From JAGVSR01 sp031413815 (GTDB lineage Bacteria; Pseudomonadota; Alphaproteobacteria; Rhizobiales; Hyphomicrobiaceae), in NCBI GenBank assembly GCA_031413815.1, contig JANOFU010000005.1, positions 1 through 64,000 on the forward strand: a DNA stretch of 64,000 nt, read 5' to 3'. The notes below the pieces were generated by a model. The model searched no databases and had not been told where the DNA came from. It worked only from the letters and a program-made list of their open reading frames with translations. The translations under genes and the position numbers were made by a program. Of the stretch, positions 18,420-26,840 are shown in pieces (positions within the stretch are counted from its first letter, which is position 1; each line of letters starts with the position of its first letter).

Positions 18420-19940
18420 GTGACCGATTTGACCGCTCTGACGCTCGCTGAGGCGCGCGACGGGCTTAAGAAAAAGACGTTCTCCGCAACGGAGCTGACC
18501 ACGGCGCATCTCGCGGCCATCGAGGCCGGGAATGCCGCTCTCAATGCCTATGTTCTTGTGACGCCGGACCATGCGCTCGCGCAAGCCAAAGACAGCGACA
18601 GGCGGTTGAAGAGCGGCGAAGCGCGCCCGCTGGAAGGCTTGCCTCTCGGCAACAAGGATCTGTTCTGCACGAACGGCATCCGTACAACCGCATGCTCGAA
18701 GATCCTCGATGATTTCAAGCCGCCGTATGAATCGACCGTTGGCGCCAACTTGTGGAATGCCGGCGCGGTCATGCTCGGGAAGCTTAATAACGATGAGTTC
18801 GCCATGGGCTCCTCGAACGAAACGAGCGCCTTCGGCCCCGTCGTGTCGCCGTGGCGGCGCAAGGGCAAGGACGGCAAAGTCTCGGACGTGAAACTGGTGC
18901 CCGGTGGGTCGTCGGGCGGGTCGTCGGCAGCCGTCTCAGCCAATCTGTGCTTAGCAGCGACCGCAACAGACACCGGCGGCTCGATCCGCCAGCCAGCCGC
19001 ACTCACAGGAACCGTCGGCATCAAGCCGACCTATGGCCGCTGCTCGCGCTGGGGTATCGTCGCGTTCGCCTCCTCGCTCGACCAGGCGGGTCCGATCGCA
19101 AAGACCGTGCGCGACACCGCGATCATGCTCGGCCAGATGGCGAGCCATGATCCGAAAGACTCGACCAGCGTCGATGCACCTGTGCCGGACTACGAAGCCG
19201 CGTTGAACAAAGGCGTCAAAGGCCTGCGTATCGGCGTGCCGAAAGAGTACCGGGTCGATGGCTTGTCGAAAGAGATCGAAGATCTTTGGCAGAAGGGCAT
19301 CGACTGGCTGAAGGCGGCAGGCGCAACGATCCACGAGATTTCGCTGCCGCATACGAAGTACGCGCTTCCCGCCTACTACATCGTCGCTCCAGCGGAGTGT
19401 TCATCAAACCTCGCGCGCTATGATGGGGTCCGCTACGGCCTGCGCGTGCCGGGCCGCGACGTGACTGACATGTATTCGGAGACCCGCGCGGCAGGCTTTG
19501 GCCGTGAAGTGCGCAAACGCATCCTGATCGGCACGTATGTGCTGTCGGCCGGCTACTATGACGCCTACTACTTGAAGGCCCAGAAGGTGCGCACGTTGAT
19601 CAAGCGCGACTTCGACGACGCGTGGAATAAAGTGGATGTTGTGCTGACCCCGACGACGCCATCGCCCGCGTTTGCGCAAGGCGAAAAGACCGGCGATCCG
19701 CTGGCCATGTATTTGGAAGACATCTTCACGGTGACGGTCAATATGGCGGGGCTGCCCGGCATGTCCGTTCCGGCTGGCCTATCGAGCCAAGGCACGCCGC
19801 TGGGATTGCAGTTGATCGGTAAGCCGTTTGACGAAGAAACGCTGTTCCGCGCCGCGCAGGCGATCGAAGATGCAGCGGGGCGGTTCACGGTTCCGGATGC
19901 GTGGTGGGCTGCAGCTGAGAAAGTGAAGGGCAAGACGTAG
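18420..19940 (+). CDS. gatA: Asp-tRNA(Asn)/Glu-tRNA(Gln) amidotransferase subunit A
   Basis: The 506-residue amidase-signature subunit that releases ammonia from glutamine for the GatB transamidation. The Ser-cisSer-Lys triad is visible: Lys in LPLGNKDLFCT, the Gly/Ser run PGGSSGGSSAAV, and TDTGGSIRQPAALTG with the nucleophile. The GTG at 18420 (MTDLTALTLAEARDG) matches the usual GatA N-terminus and has AAGGA upstream. The ATG at 18327 would add residues overlapping the preceding gene. gatB does not follow directly, because 5.3 kb of accessory DNA intervenes. Confidence 0.95.
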   Translation: MTDLTALTLAEARDGLKKKTFSATELTTAHLAAIEAGNAALNAYVLVTPDHALAQAKDSDRRLKSGEARPLEGLPLGNKDLFCTNGIRTTACSKILDDFKPPYESTVGANLWNAGAVMLGKLNNDEFAMGSSNETSAFGPVVSPWRRKGKDGKVSDVKLVPGGSSGGSSAAVSANLCLAATATDTGGSIRQPAALTGTVGIKPTYGRCSRWGIVAFASSLDQAGPIAKTVRDTAIMLGQMASHDPKDSTSVDAPVPDYEAALNKGVKGLRIGVPKEYRVDGLSKEIEDLWQKGIDWLKAAGATIHEISLPHTKYALPAYYIVAPAECSSNLARYDGVRYGLRVPGRDVTDMYSETRAAGFGREVRKRILIGTYVLSAGYYDAYYLKAQKVRTLIKRDFDDAWNKVDVVLTPTTPSPAFAQGEKTGDPLAMYLEDIFTVTVNMAGLPGMSVPAGLSSQGTPLGLQLIGKPFDEETLFRAAQAIEDAAGRFTVPDAWWAAAEKVKGKT

Positions 19941-20202
19941 GGTAGTGGAAACGAGGCCCCCTTGCCCTCCTGCGGGCAATGCCGCGATTTCAGCTCAGGG
20001 CCAATAGTGTCCTACCAATCTATTCGGACAGTGCACCGCACAAAATTGCGTCATCCAGTTTCACCCGTCTCCCTATCGCCGTCGGTGGGGAGCAGGTTGG
20101 TGTGAAAGCAGCCTCAGCTCCCAACGGCGCAACGCACCCACTTGTGGAGGTGTGTGTCATGGCCCTCATATACGACATAGTGCACTTGCATGCCGGTCAG
20201 AA

Positions 20203-21225
20203 CTAGCGCCATGCCATCTCTGACGAACGGATTTGTGCCGGGTCCAAGTTCATCGCGTCGCTCCAGACGCCCGTTGCAACATCTTGTCGTTCTTCCAGTC
20301 TCGACGCCCAGAGCTGCGGCAGGGCAATTCGGAGTTGTGCGCACCCGCGGCCATTTCTTTGCGACCAGGTGCCGGTGAATTCCACATATGGCGTGGAAAG
20401 TCCGTCCGCGGTCGCTCGCAGCTGCAAGACACCATTTTGCCAGTCATATCTGATGACGAGCCGATCCCCGACAACTACCGCGTCGATGATATTGCCACCG
20501 ACCGGGAGTCCCTTTTCTTGCTCAGCGACACCTCCGGCCCAGCGATAGAGCAATTGATCCTTGTGCCGGGACACTATTGCGGCGTATTCGCGTGCAGTTC
20601 CGCTGGCATCGTCCACCGGAAATATCTGATTGATGCAAACCTCTATGTTGCTGGAATCGGGCTTAGATGGCCGCCAGCGATCCTTGAATCCGTAAACCGA
20701 GGTCAATGCTATCACCAGGGCAACAAGGATTGCACCGGCCAAGCGCCGCTCTGGTTTGTGCGGGCTGACGTACTGTTTCAAGGCACCCGACAATTCTTGC
20801 ATGTCGCGCGAAAAACTCTCATGCGTGACACGGATGGCTTGCCGGTGCGCGAGGGGTTTGAGAACCTCAGGAAGGTCACTGGTGGCTGGAAGGGCTGCAC
20901 CATCGACGCAAACTGGAATGACCGGGATAGACCGTTTCAACGCCGTGGCGACCTCTTGGCGAACGAAGTCGTCGGCGTCATGAATGCGGCTGTGTCGAAA
21001 ATCGTCTCGCGGGCCAGCCCAGCTAGGCCCGACGATGACCAGCATTACGCGCGTTGCCTTCAAAGCAGCATCAAGGGCCTGCGTGAAGTCCTCACCATGC
21101 TTGATCGTGTCAACGTCCATAAACAGGTTGGACTTTCCAAAGCCCTCCTTTAGGTGCTGGTAGATACTGCGCGCATCAGCACGGCTGTCGTCTCTGCGGT
21201 AACTGATGAAAATGCGGCCTGACAC
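20203..21225 (-). CDS. TIR-domain protein with one membrane span and a C-terminal domain
   Basis: The N-terminal 150 residues form a TIR domain: GRIFISYRRDDSRADARSIY, LFMDVDTIKHGEDF, VMLVIVGPSWAG, and FVRQEVATALKRSIPVIPV, where the Glu fits the catalytic position of NAD-hydrolysing TIRs. A single hydrophobic segment (AGAILVALVIALTSVYGF) follows, then about 150 residues of unknown, beta-rich character. The likely start is the GTG at 21225, since the frame opens at 21471 but the extra N-terminus looks non-coding. Bacterial TIR proteins include signalling and antiphage effectors. Whether this one hydrolyses NAD or only signals is unknown, and no sensor or partner gene is adjacent. Confidence 0.8.
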   Translation of the reverse strand: MSGRIFISYRRDDSRADARSIYQHLKEGFGKSNLFMDVDTIKHGEDFTQALDAALKATRVMLVIVGPSWAGPRDDFRHSRIHDADDFVRQEVATALKRSIPVIPVCVDGAALPATSDLPEVLKPLAHRQAIRVTHESFSRDMQELSGALKQYVSPHKPERRLAGAILVALVIALTSVYGFKDRWRPSKPDSSNIEVCINQIFPVDDASGTAREYAAIVSRHKDQLLYRWAGGVAEQEKGLPVGGNIIDAVVVGDRLVIRYDWQNGVLQLRATADGLSTPYVEFTGTWSQRNGRGCAQLRIALPQLWASRLEERQDVATGVWSDAMNLDPAQIRSSEMAWR

Positions 21226-21569
21226 TGGTGAACGCTCGTTTGAACAAAAGACGGAGTTTCGATAGCTTACTTTTGCCCTGAGTGCTTGCAACGCCAAAGT
21301 TGGCCACTGGTCACATTCCTTATCCCCTTGCGAACGTGAGGCGGAGGCAGTTCCGGGTTGGCGCGGTACGCACGCGCTATCCCGGAGGCTTAGGTCTTCC
21401 ACCCGGTGAAAGTTCGGGCTGCGGTCCACTTTCTCAACCGGCGACTGCTGCCAGGCCAATTGGAACGGCAATTTTCTCGAAATCAGCCCAAAGCGGCAGG
21501 CTCAATGTGTCCGCATGATGCAACTGCTCAGGGCAGGTATGGGTCACGTGCCGCCCTCATATCAGCGCC

Positions 21570-21617
21570 AATCCCCTCTCCCCGCTTGCGGGGAGAGGGT
21601 TAGGGTGAGGGGCAGCC
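21570..21617. repeat. Left inverted repeat of the DUF559 cassette
   Basis: This 48-base REP-like sequence contains a CCTCTCCCCGC / GCGGGGAGAGG hairpin followed by TTAGGGTGAGGGGCAGCC. Its exact reverse complement lies at 22106-22153, and the two bracket the DUF559 gene. Confidence 0.85.
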
Positions 21618-21696
21618 CCAGGCTCAGTCTTTGCAATCTGCGACGGATTTTTCCGGCTCATCCGTTTGTGGAGTGAATGAACGGGAGTCGGCTTTG

Positions 21697-22080
21697 ATGC
21701 GCGGTCCGCAACATAACAGAACGGCCCGGGCCCAAGAACTTCGCACGAACGCAACGTCGGCCGAGGACAAACTTTGGCGCGAACTGCGCAGTCGCCGCCT
21801 CGGCGGATTCAAGTTCGTCCGCCAGGTTCCGGTTGGCCCCTACTTCGCTGATTTTGTATGCCGGACACATCGCGTCATCGTCGAAATCGACGGGGGTACA
21901 CACAGTGAGCCTCATGAGATCGCAGCCGACAGGCGACGTACGAAGGACCTGGAGCGGCTCGGTTATCGGGTTTATCTCGCTTGGAACGGCGACGTCTACG
22001 ACAACATCGATGGCGTGCTTGAAAAGCTATTAGCACTCCTCGAAGGACGCTTGGGCTGGGGCGAGGATCGATCTGGGTGA
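21697..22080 (+). CDS. DUF559 endonuclease-like protein (Vsr/restriction-fold)
   Basis: A 127-residue DUF559 protein related to very-short-patch-repair-type nucleases. Motifs in order: the helical AEDKLWRELRSRRLGGFKFVRQ, then VGPYFADFVCRTHRVIVEIDGG, which supplies the D-(E-x-D) catalytic residues of the PD-(D/E)XK-like fold, RTKDLERLGYRVYLAWNGDV, and a C-terminal helix. The ATG at 21697 has GGGAG nine bases before it, and the longer frame to 21631 lacks a site. The gene sits alone between perfect 48-base inverted repeats, suggesting it travels as a cassette. Cleavage activity is inference from the fold. Confidence 0.85.
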   Translation: MRGPQHNRTARAQELRTNATSAEDKLWRELRSRRLGGFKFVRQVPVGPYFADFVCRTHRVIVEIDGGTHSEPHEIAADRRRTKDLERLGYRVYLAWNGDVYDNIDGVLEKLLALLEGRLGWGEDRSG

Positions 22081-22105
22081 TGGCTGTCTGAGGCTCTGCC
22101 GTTGC

Positions 22106-22153
22106 GGCTGCCCCTCACCCTAACCCTCTCCCCGCAAGCGGGGAGAGGGGATT
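22106..22153. repeat. Right inverted repeat of the DUF559 cassette
   Basis: Exact reverse complement of 21570-21617 over 48 bases. It begins 26 bases after the DUF559 stop codon. Its hairpin may also end DUF559 transcription. Confidence 0.85.
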
Positions 22154-22353
22154 CGTGGAGTGCGCCGCCCAGATAGCTTCGCGCCACGTCCCAGCCTCCA
22201 CCCAAATTCCCACGGCCTGACCCCGGAACACGCGTCGGGCACGCCCGCAACACTGTTTCCGAGCGCCCGGTTCTCTGCTCCCTGCCCCCACCCCGTCCTT
22301 ACCCGCAGCGCCATTCTATGCGCTCGTCAGTCTGACAAGTAACGGAACGGAAA

Positions 22354-22455
22354 ATGGACCCGAAACGCCTGTGGGACTGCGCCGACATGAGCCAGGTGCG
22401 ATCCGAGATTCTTCGCATCGACGCAGCCCAGAAAGTGACAATCTCCTTCCAATGA
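22354..22455 (+). pseudogene. Truncated duplicate of the chorismate-mutase-like gene
   Basis: Thirty-three codons starting MDPKRLWDCADMSQVRSEI match the start of the intact gene at 23842 (MNPKRPWDCAEMPEVRAEI), then diverge after IDAA and stop. The 36 bases upstream (22316-22351) are identical to 23804-23839, so leader and 5' end were copied together. The catalytic core of the mutase is absent, so the product is presumed non-functional. Confidence 0.8.
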
Positions 22456-22526
22456 GAGTTGCATTGTTTACGACATCCTAAAGCTATTCGGGCAAAAGTC
22501 CTTGATCTGCATCGAGGGCGAATGGG

Positions 22527-22871
22527 ATGTCCAACACATCGAAGGTTCTGGTGGTTCTGTCTTGCCTTGCGGTGTCGGGCTGCGATCCCGGCGGAGGAGG
22601 TGGGGTCGAATCCAACCTCGAATGTGCAGCCTTGATCAGTGCGGCGGACGTTCTGGTTAGAAACGGTTCGGCTGAAAAAGATCCTGTCTTGGCGAAGCGC
22701 GCTCTAGTCAGCTCAATGACATATCTGAATGCCTACGCCATTCCTAAACGCATCAAGGAAGCTGAAGCATTCGAGCAGGTGAAGTCACTCCGCGCGACTT
22801 TGATCGAAACGAACCCGCCCGTCGAGATTATGAGCCGCGCCAAGCGATGCGCGGACCGTAGTCCAGGATAG
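22527..22871 (+). CDS. Small putative lipoprotein
   Basis: A 114-residue protein with a lipoprotein signal: a Lys near the start, a hydrophobic core (VLVVLSCLAVSGC) and a lipobox ending at C19, followed by a Gly-rich linker. The mature part is helical with two further cysteines and no recognised domain. It should be anchored in a cell membrane facing the periplasm. It lies just after the truncated duplicate and may have arrived with that segment. A GAGGG upstream is a modest ribosome site. Confidence 0.6.
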   Translation: MSNTSKVLVVLSCLAVSGCDPGGGGGVESNLECAALISAADVLVRNGSAEKDPVLAKRALVSSMTYLNAYAIPKRIKEAEAFEQVKSLRATLIETNPPVEIMSRAKRCADRSPG

Positions 22872-22914
22872 CAGTAGCTATCGATCTATAAGCGTCATAT
22901 TGGCATTAATCATC

Positions 22915-23481
22915 CTAGTGCAGGAAATAGTAAGCCAATAGCCCCCCGATCATGGCGAGCGAAGCAAGAGCAAGCACGCCATAAAGCACGAACATAACGG
23001 CATGCCACCCTTGGCCTGCGTTGCCTCTTGGCGGAACATTGTCGCTCAGCATCATGTCTTGGCCCGCATGGCTTTGGATCCACTCGGCATCCTCTGTCGG
23101 CAAGACCAATTTGACATTTGGGGCGCAACGAAACTCCAGCTCGCTCGAGCGGGCATTAAGATACCAGGTCGTTTTCCAACCGTGGATATCCCCGTAGGGC
23201 ACTATGAACGGATCATGGAACAGAGAGAAAATCGGCATCACACGAAACGATACCCCGCGTTTATGCACGCCGATCGTGATGATCCCCGTCAGCGAATTGA
23301 ACGCGCCCAGGCCGATCAGAACAGCGCTGCGCTTGTTGCGCTTGTCTATAACTGGGCCGGCTTCCCCGGCGTAGATCTTCGCCAAGTATTGCCAGCGATA
23401 GGCTTTCGCCCGCAGGGCCCATCCAAACAACAAAGCGACCGCGACCAACCCGAACACTGTCAACACAACGGGTAACTCCAA
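22915..23481 (-). CDS. Hypothetical two-span membrane protein
   Basis: A 188-residue product with an N-terminal hydrophobic segment (VVLTVFGLVAVALLFGWAL), a soluble middle region of about 130 residues and a C-terminal span (VLYGVLALASLAMIGGLLAYYFL). The middle region contains VPYGDIHGWKTTWYL and LEFRCAPNVKLVLP, reminiscent of PH-like membrane-associated folds, but I cannot assign a family. Convergent with the lipoprotein gene. Confidence 0.6.
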   Translation of the reverse strand: MELPVVLTVFGLVAVALLFGWALRAKAYRWQYLAKIYAGEAGPVIDKRNKRSAVLIGLGAFNSLTGIITIGVHKRGVSFRVMPIFSLFHDPFIVPYGDIHGWKTTWYLNARSSELEFRCAPNVKLVLPTEDAEWIQSHAGQDMMLSDNVPPRGNAGQGWHAVMFVLYGVLALASLAMIGGLLAYYFLH

Positions 23482-23625
23482 CCCTTAATCCGCTCGCACA
23501 GAACATGTTACGGAACGCACGTAAAAATGATCGTAAGCTGAAGATTGGGCGATCTTGAAAGCCCCTGCACGCCTGCAAAACACAGGTGAGACAAGCGCGC
23601 GGCTTCGTGCCCTCCGGTTCCCGAG

Positions 23626-23841
23626 CCGCCCTCATGTCAGCGCCATTCCCCACTCACCGCATCGCTCCACTTGCGGGGCGAGGGAATGCACGACGGCTCT
23701 CTCCCCGCTCGCGGGAAGAGCGGATTGGTGCCGTGCGCCGCCGCGACAGCTTGGTGTCAACTTCCAGACTACCCCCCACCCTGTCCTTACCCCCCGCTCC
23801 ATGCTATGCGCTCGTCAGTCTGACAAGTAACGGAACGGAAC
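23626..23841. other. Paralogous copy of the DUF559-cassette flanks, lacking the gene
   Basis: CCGCCCTCATGTCAGCGCCA at 23626-23645 matches the left flank of the cassette (21551-21570, one mismatch). The DNA from about 23699 onward matches the right flank (CTCTCCCCGC, then GTGCGCCGCC), ending in 36 bases identical to 22316-22351. The space between holds only degenerate REP-like palindromes. It works as an unoccupied counterpart of the DUF559 locus and provides the leader of the chorismate-mutase-like gene. Confidence 0.65.
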
Positions 23842-24180
23842 ATGAACCCGAAACGCCCCTGGGACTGCGCCGAAATGCCCGAAGTGCGCGCCGAGATTGA
23901 CCGGATCGACGCGGCGCTTGTTGATCTCATCGCCGAGCGGTTCGGATATGTCGACCGCGCGTGGCAGCTCAAGGTCAATTCGACCGAAGGCGCAGTTGTG
24001 CCGTGGCGCATTCAGCAGGTGATCGACAAGGTCAAAGCCCGCGCTGCCGAGAAGGAACTGCCCCCCGAAATGGTCGATATGGTCGGCGCCCAATGGCGCA
24101 ACATGATCGGATGGTTTGTGCAGTACGAAGAAGAGAAACTGCGCAAGCAAAGTGAAGGCAACGGCGGCACAACGTCATGA
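23842..24180 (+). CDS. Chorismate mutase type II (AroQ/PchB-like) domain protein
   Basis: A 112-residue all-helical protein with the AroQ-type pattern: EVRAEIDRIDAALVDLIAERFGYVDRAWQLK, giving the catalytic Arg and Lys of helix 1, then VVPWRIQQVIDKVKARA and a C-terminal helix. Members convert chorismate to prephenate or, as in PchB, isochorismate to salicylate and pyruvate. The sequence does not decide which, and I see no salicylate or aromatic-synthesis neighbour. The stop overlaps the next ATG by four bases. Confidence 0.8.
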   Translation: MNPKRPWDCAEMPEVRAEIDRIDAALVDLIAERFGYVDRAWQLKVNSTEGAVVPWRIQQVIDKVKARAAEKELPPEMVDMVGAQWRNMIGWFVQYEEEKLRKQSEGNGGTTS

Positions 24181-24479
24181 TCGACATCAACCCGTTTGAA
24201 CCGATGACGCTGGTTGCAATTGCACTGTTGAATCCTGCGACAATTGCTGTCGGTTTTCTGATGGGCCAGCGTGCCGATCAGTGGCAGAAATTGCTGGTCG
24301 CGGCGATGGCGGCCGCACTTTCGGGGTTCATTCTCTATTGGATCGCCGCTGCCATTGGCATCTTCCGCGTCCACGCCTTGGGGGGCGAGGCTGGAATGGT
24401 GATGATGGGTCTGGTGCTCGGTCTGGCGTGGGCGATGCTCGGCTACTTCATTTTCCCCAAGCAGCCAGCGTCACAGTAA
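24177..24479 (+). CDS. Small three-span membrane protein
   Basis: A 100-residue product with three hydrophobic segments (around residues 11-30, 38-60 and 70-95) and short polar links. No family is recognised. ATGA overlap with the chorismate-mutase-like gene makes them translationally coupled. Convergent with the glutathione peroxidase gene three bases later. Confidence 0.75.
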   Translation: MIDINPFEPMTLVAIALLNPATIAVGFLMGQRADQWQKLLVAAMAAALSGFILYWIAAAIGIFRVHALGGEAGMVMMGLVLGLAWAMLGYFIFPKQPASQ

Positions 24480-24482
24480 CTG

Positions 24483-25067
24483 TCACGGACCAGCGGTTGC
24501 AGCCGGCTTGGCGAGTTCGGCTTCAACGGCGGCGATGACATCCTTCGAGTCTGGCGCGGCACCTGAGAAAAACGACTGCACCAAGCGTCCATCGCGGCCG
24601 ATCAAGTATTTGTGGAAGTTCCAGCCGGGTGCCGCGTCGGTGCCAAGCGTTTTGACGGCCCACTGATAAAACGGATGCGCGCCGTCGCCTTTGACAACCG
24701 CTTTGTCAGTCATAGGGAAAGTAATGCCGAAGTTGCCCTCGCAGAACTTTTTTATGTCTTCTGACTTGCCTGGCTCCTGCCCGCCGAAGTCGTTGGACGG
24801 CACGCCGATGACTGCGAAACCTTTGGCTTCATATTTTTCATGGAGGGCCTGCAGACCCTTGTACTGCTGGGTGAAGCCGCAGAACGAGGCCGTGTTGACG
24901 ACCAGCAACGCCTTGCCCTCGTAGGCAGTCAGCGGCATGGGCTTGCCATCGATCGAGGTGAATTCGAAATCGAAGGCGTTTCCCTGTTGCGGACCGGCGG
25001 CCTTCACGGCGGCGGGGACAACGGCAAGGAGGGCGAGCGAAAACGCCTTGGCAGCAAGTGAGCGCAT
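24483..25067 (-). CDS. Periplasmic glutathione peroxidase-family thiol peroxidase
   Basis: A 194-residue protein with a cleavable signal peptide (LAAKAFSLALLAVVPAAVKA) followed by a complete GPx domain. The peroxidatic Cys is in NTASFCGFTQQY, with the Gln in GVPSNDFGGQEPG and the Trp-Asn in WNFHKYLI. It reduces peroxides using thiol donors, and in bacteria thioredoxin-like partners are common. The catalytic residue is Cys, not selenocysteine. Export to the periplasm is less usual for the family. Single gene. Confidence 0.92.
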   Translation of the reverse strand: MRSLAAKAFSLALLAVVPAAVKAAGPQQGNAFDFEFTSIDGKPMPLTAYEGKALLVVNTASFCGFTQQYKGLQALHEKYEAKGFAVIGVPSNDFGGQEPGKSEDIKKFCEGNFGITFPMTDKAVVKGDGAHPFYQWAVKTLGTDAAPGWNFHKYLIGRDGRLVQSFFSGAAPDSKDVIAAVEAELAKPAATAGP

Positions 25068-25297
25068 GGTTTGAATCCTGAAGGTGACTTAACACTAGAA
25101 ACGGTCTCGAACGGCGAAAGGATCAGCGGTTCCCGCGTACGACCCCTGCCCGCGGCATCGGTGCCCGGAGCGGGCCAACCGTCAGGAGGCCTAAGAGCGC
25201 CTTTTTCAACCAATCGGCTCGAATGACATGCCCCTTTCAGTTGCGGGCCCGCCCCCATGTGAGCTAACCACAGCGCATAACCCCGACAGGATATCGA

Positions 25298-26779
25298 ATG
25301 CAGGACAAGACTAAGGCTGCGGCCAAGCCAAACCTACTCATTTCCGGCGTCACTGGCGACTGGGAGATCGTCATCGGCCTCGAAGTGCACGCGCAGGTCG
25401 CCTCGCGCTCGAAGTTGTTTTCCGGCTCCTCGACCGTGTTTGGCAACGACCCCAATTCCAACGTCTCCCTCGTTGATGCGGCCATGCCCGGCATGCTGCC
25501 CGTAATCAATGAGGAGTGCGTGGCGCAGGCCGTGCGCACGGGGCTCGGCCTCAAGGCGGCGATCAATTTGAAGAGCGTGTTCGACCGGAAGAACTACTTT
25601 TATCCGGATCTGCCGCAGGGCTATCAGATCTCGCAGTACAAGCAACCCGTCGTCGGCGAGGGCCAGATTGAGATAGAGGCCGACGGCGAGACAATGACCG
25701 TTGGCGTCGAGCGGCTGCATCTGGAGCAGGACGCGGGCAAGTCGATCCACGACCAGCATCCCGATTATTCCTACGTCGATCTCAACCGGTCGGGCGTCGC
25801 CTTGATGGAGATCGTGTCGAAGCCGGACATGCGCTCGGCCAAGCAGGCCCAGGCTTACGTCACCAAGCTGCGCACGATTTTGCGGTATCTCGGCACGTCG
25901 GACGGTGACATGGAGAAAGGCAATCTACGCGCCGACGTCAACGTTTCTGTGCGTAAACCGGGCGCGCCGCTCGGCACGCGCTGCGAAATCAAGAACGTCA
26001 ATTCGATCCGGTTTATTGGCCAGGCGATTGACGTCGAAGCCCGCCGCCAGATCGGCATCATCGAAGACGGTGGTACTATCGCGCAGGAAACCCGGCTGTT
26101 TGATCCGGTCAAGGGCGAGACACGTTCGATGCGATCGAAGGAAGAGGCGCATGATTACCGCTACTTCCCCGATCCGGATTTGCTGCCTCTGGAAATGACA
26201 CAGGAGTTTGTTGATGGCTTGAAGACGGGCCTGCCGGAGCTACCGGATGAGAAGCGCGCGCGCTTTGTCACGGCGTATGGGCTGTCGGGATACGACGCGA
26301 GCGTGCTGGTGGCGGAGCGCGAGTCAGCGGATTACTTTGAAACTGTCGCCAAGGGCCGCGACGGCAAAATCGCCGCCAACTGGGTCATCAACGAGTTGTT
26401 TGGCCGCCTCAACAAAGAAGGCAAGGACATCGAACACTCGCCGGTATCGGCCAAACAGCTCGGCGGGTTGGTCGAACTCATTTCGTCGAACGTCATTTCA
26501 GGCAAGATCGCCAAGGACCTGTTCGAGGTCTTGTGGACCGAGGGTGGCGACCCGGCTGCGATTGTCGAACAGCGCGGCATGAAGCAGGTGACGGACACGG
26601 GCGCCATTGAGAAAGCCGTCGATGAGGTCATTGCCGCCCATCCAGACAAAGCCGAGCAGGCCAAACTGAAGCCGAACATTCTGGGGTGGTTTGTGGGTCA
26701 GGTGATGAAGACCTCGGGCGGCAAGGCCGCGCCCGGAGCGGTCAACGAACTGCTCAAGTCAAAGCTCGGGATTGAATAA
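25298..26779 (+). CDS. gatB: Asp-tRNA(Asn)/Glu-tRNA(Gln) amidotransferase subunit B
   Basis: The 493-residue GatB subunit, which binds misacylated tRNA and catalyses ATP-dependent amide transfer with ammonia from GatA. Recognised segments are WEIVIGLEVHAQV, FDRKNYFYPDLPQGYQISQ, LEQDAGKSIHDQ, YVDLNRSGVALMEIVS, GNLRADVNVSVR and the C-terminal YqeY-like tail. AGGA precedes the ATG at 25298. The separation from gatA by about 5.3 kb implies a separate promoter. Confidence 0.96.
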   Translation: MQDKTKAAAKPNLLISGVTGDWEIVIGLEVHAQVASRSKLFSGSSTVFGNDPNSNVSLVDAAMPGMLPVINEECVAQAVRTGLGLKAAINLKSVFDRKNYFYPDLPQGYQISQYKQPVVGEGQIEIEADGETMTVGVERLHLEQDAGKSIHDQHPDYSYVDLNRSGVALMEIVSKPDMRSAKQAQAYVTKLRTILRYLGTSDGDMEKGNLRADVNVSVRKPGAPLGTRCEIKNVNSIRFIGQAIDVEARRQIGIIEDGGTIAQETRLFDPVKGETRSMRSKEEAHDYRYFPDPDLLPLEMTQEFVDGLKTGLPELPDEKRARFVTAYGLSGYDASVLVAERESADYFETVAKGRDGKIAANWVINELFGRLNKEGKDIEHSPVSAKQLGGLVELISSNVISGKIAKDLFEVLWTEGGDPAAIVEQRGMKQVTDTGAIEKAVDEVIAAHPDKAEQAKLKPNILGWFVGQVMKTSGGKAAPGAVNELLKSKLGIE

Positions 26780-26840
26780 CGATCCGGGGTCAGACCCTGC
26801 GGGTCTGACGCCTGATAGACCGATAAGGGTTCGACCCATC

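Noticed and set aside
20233..21153. 306-codon plus-strand frame antisense to the TIR gene
   Set aside because: The TIR domain on the minus strand is clear and the antisense product matches nothing I recognise.
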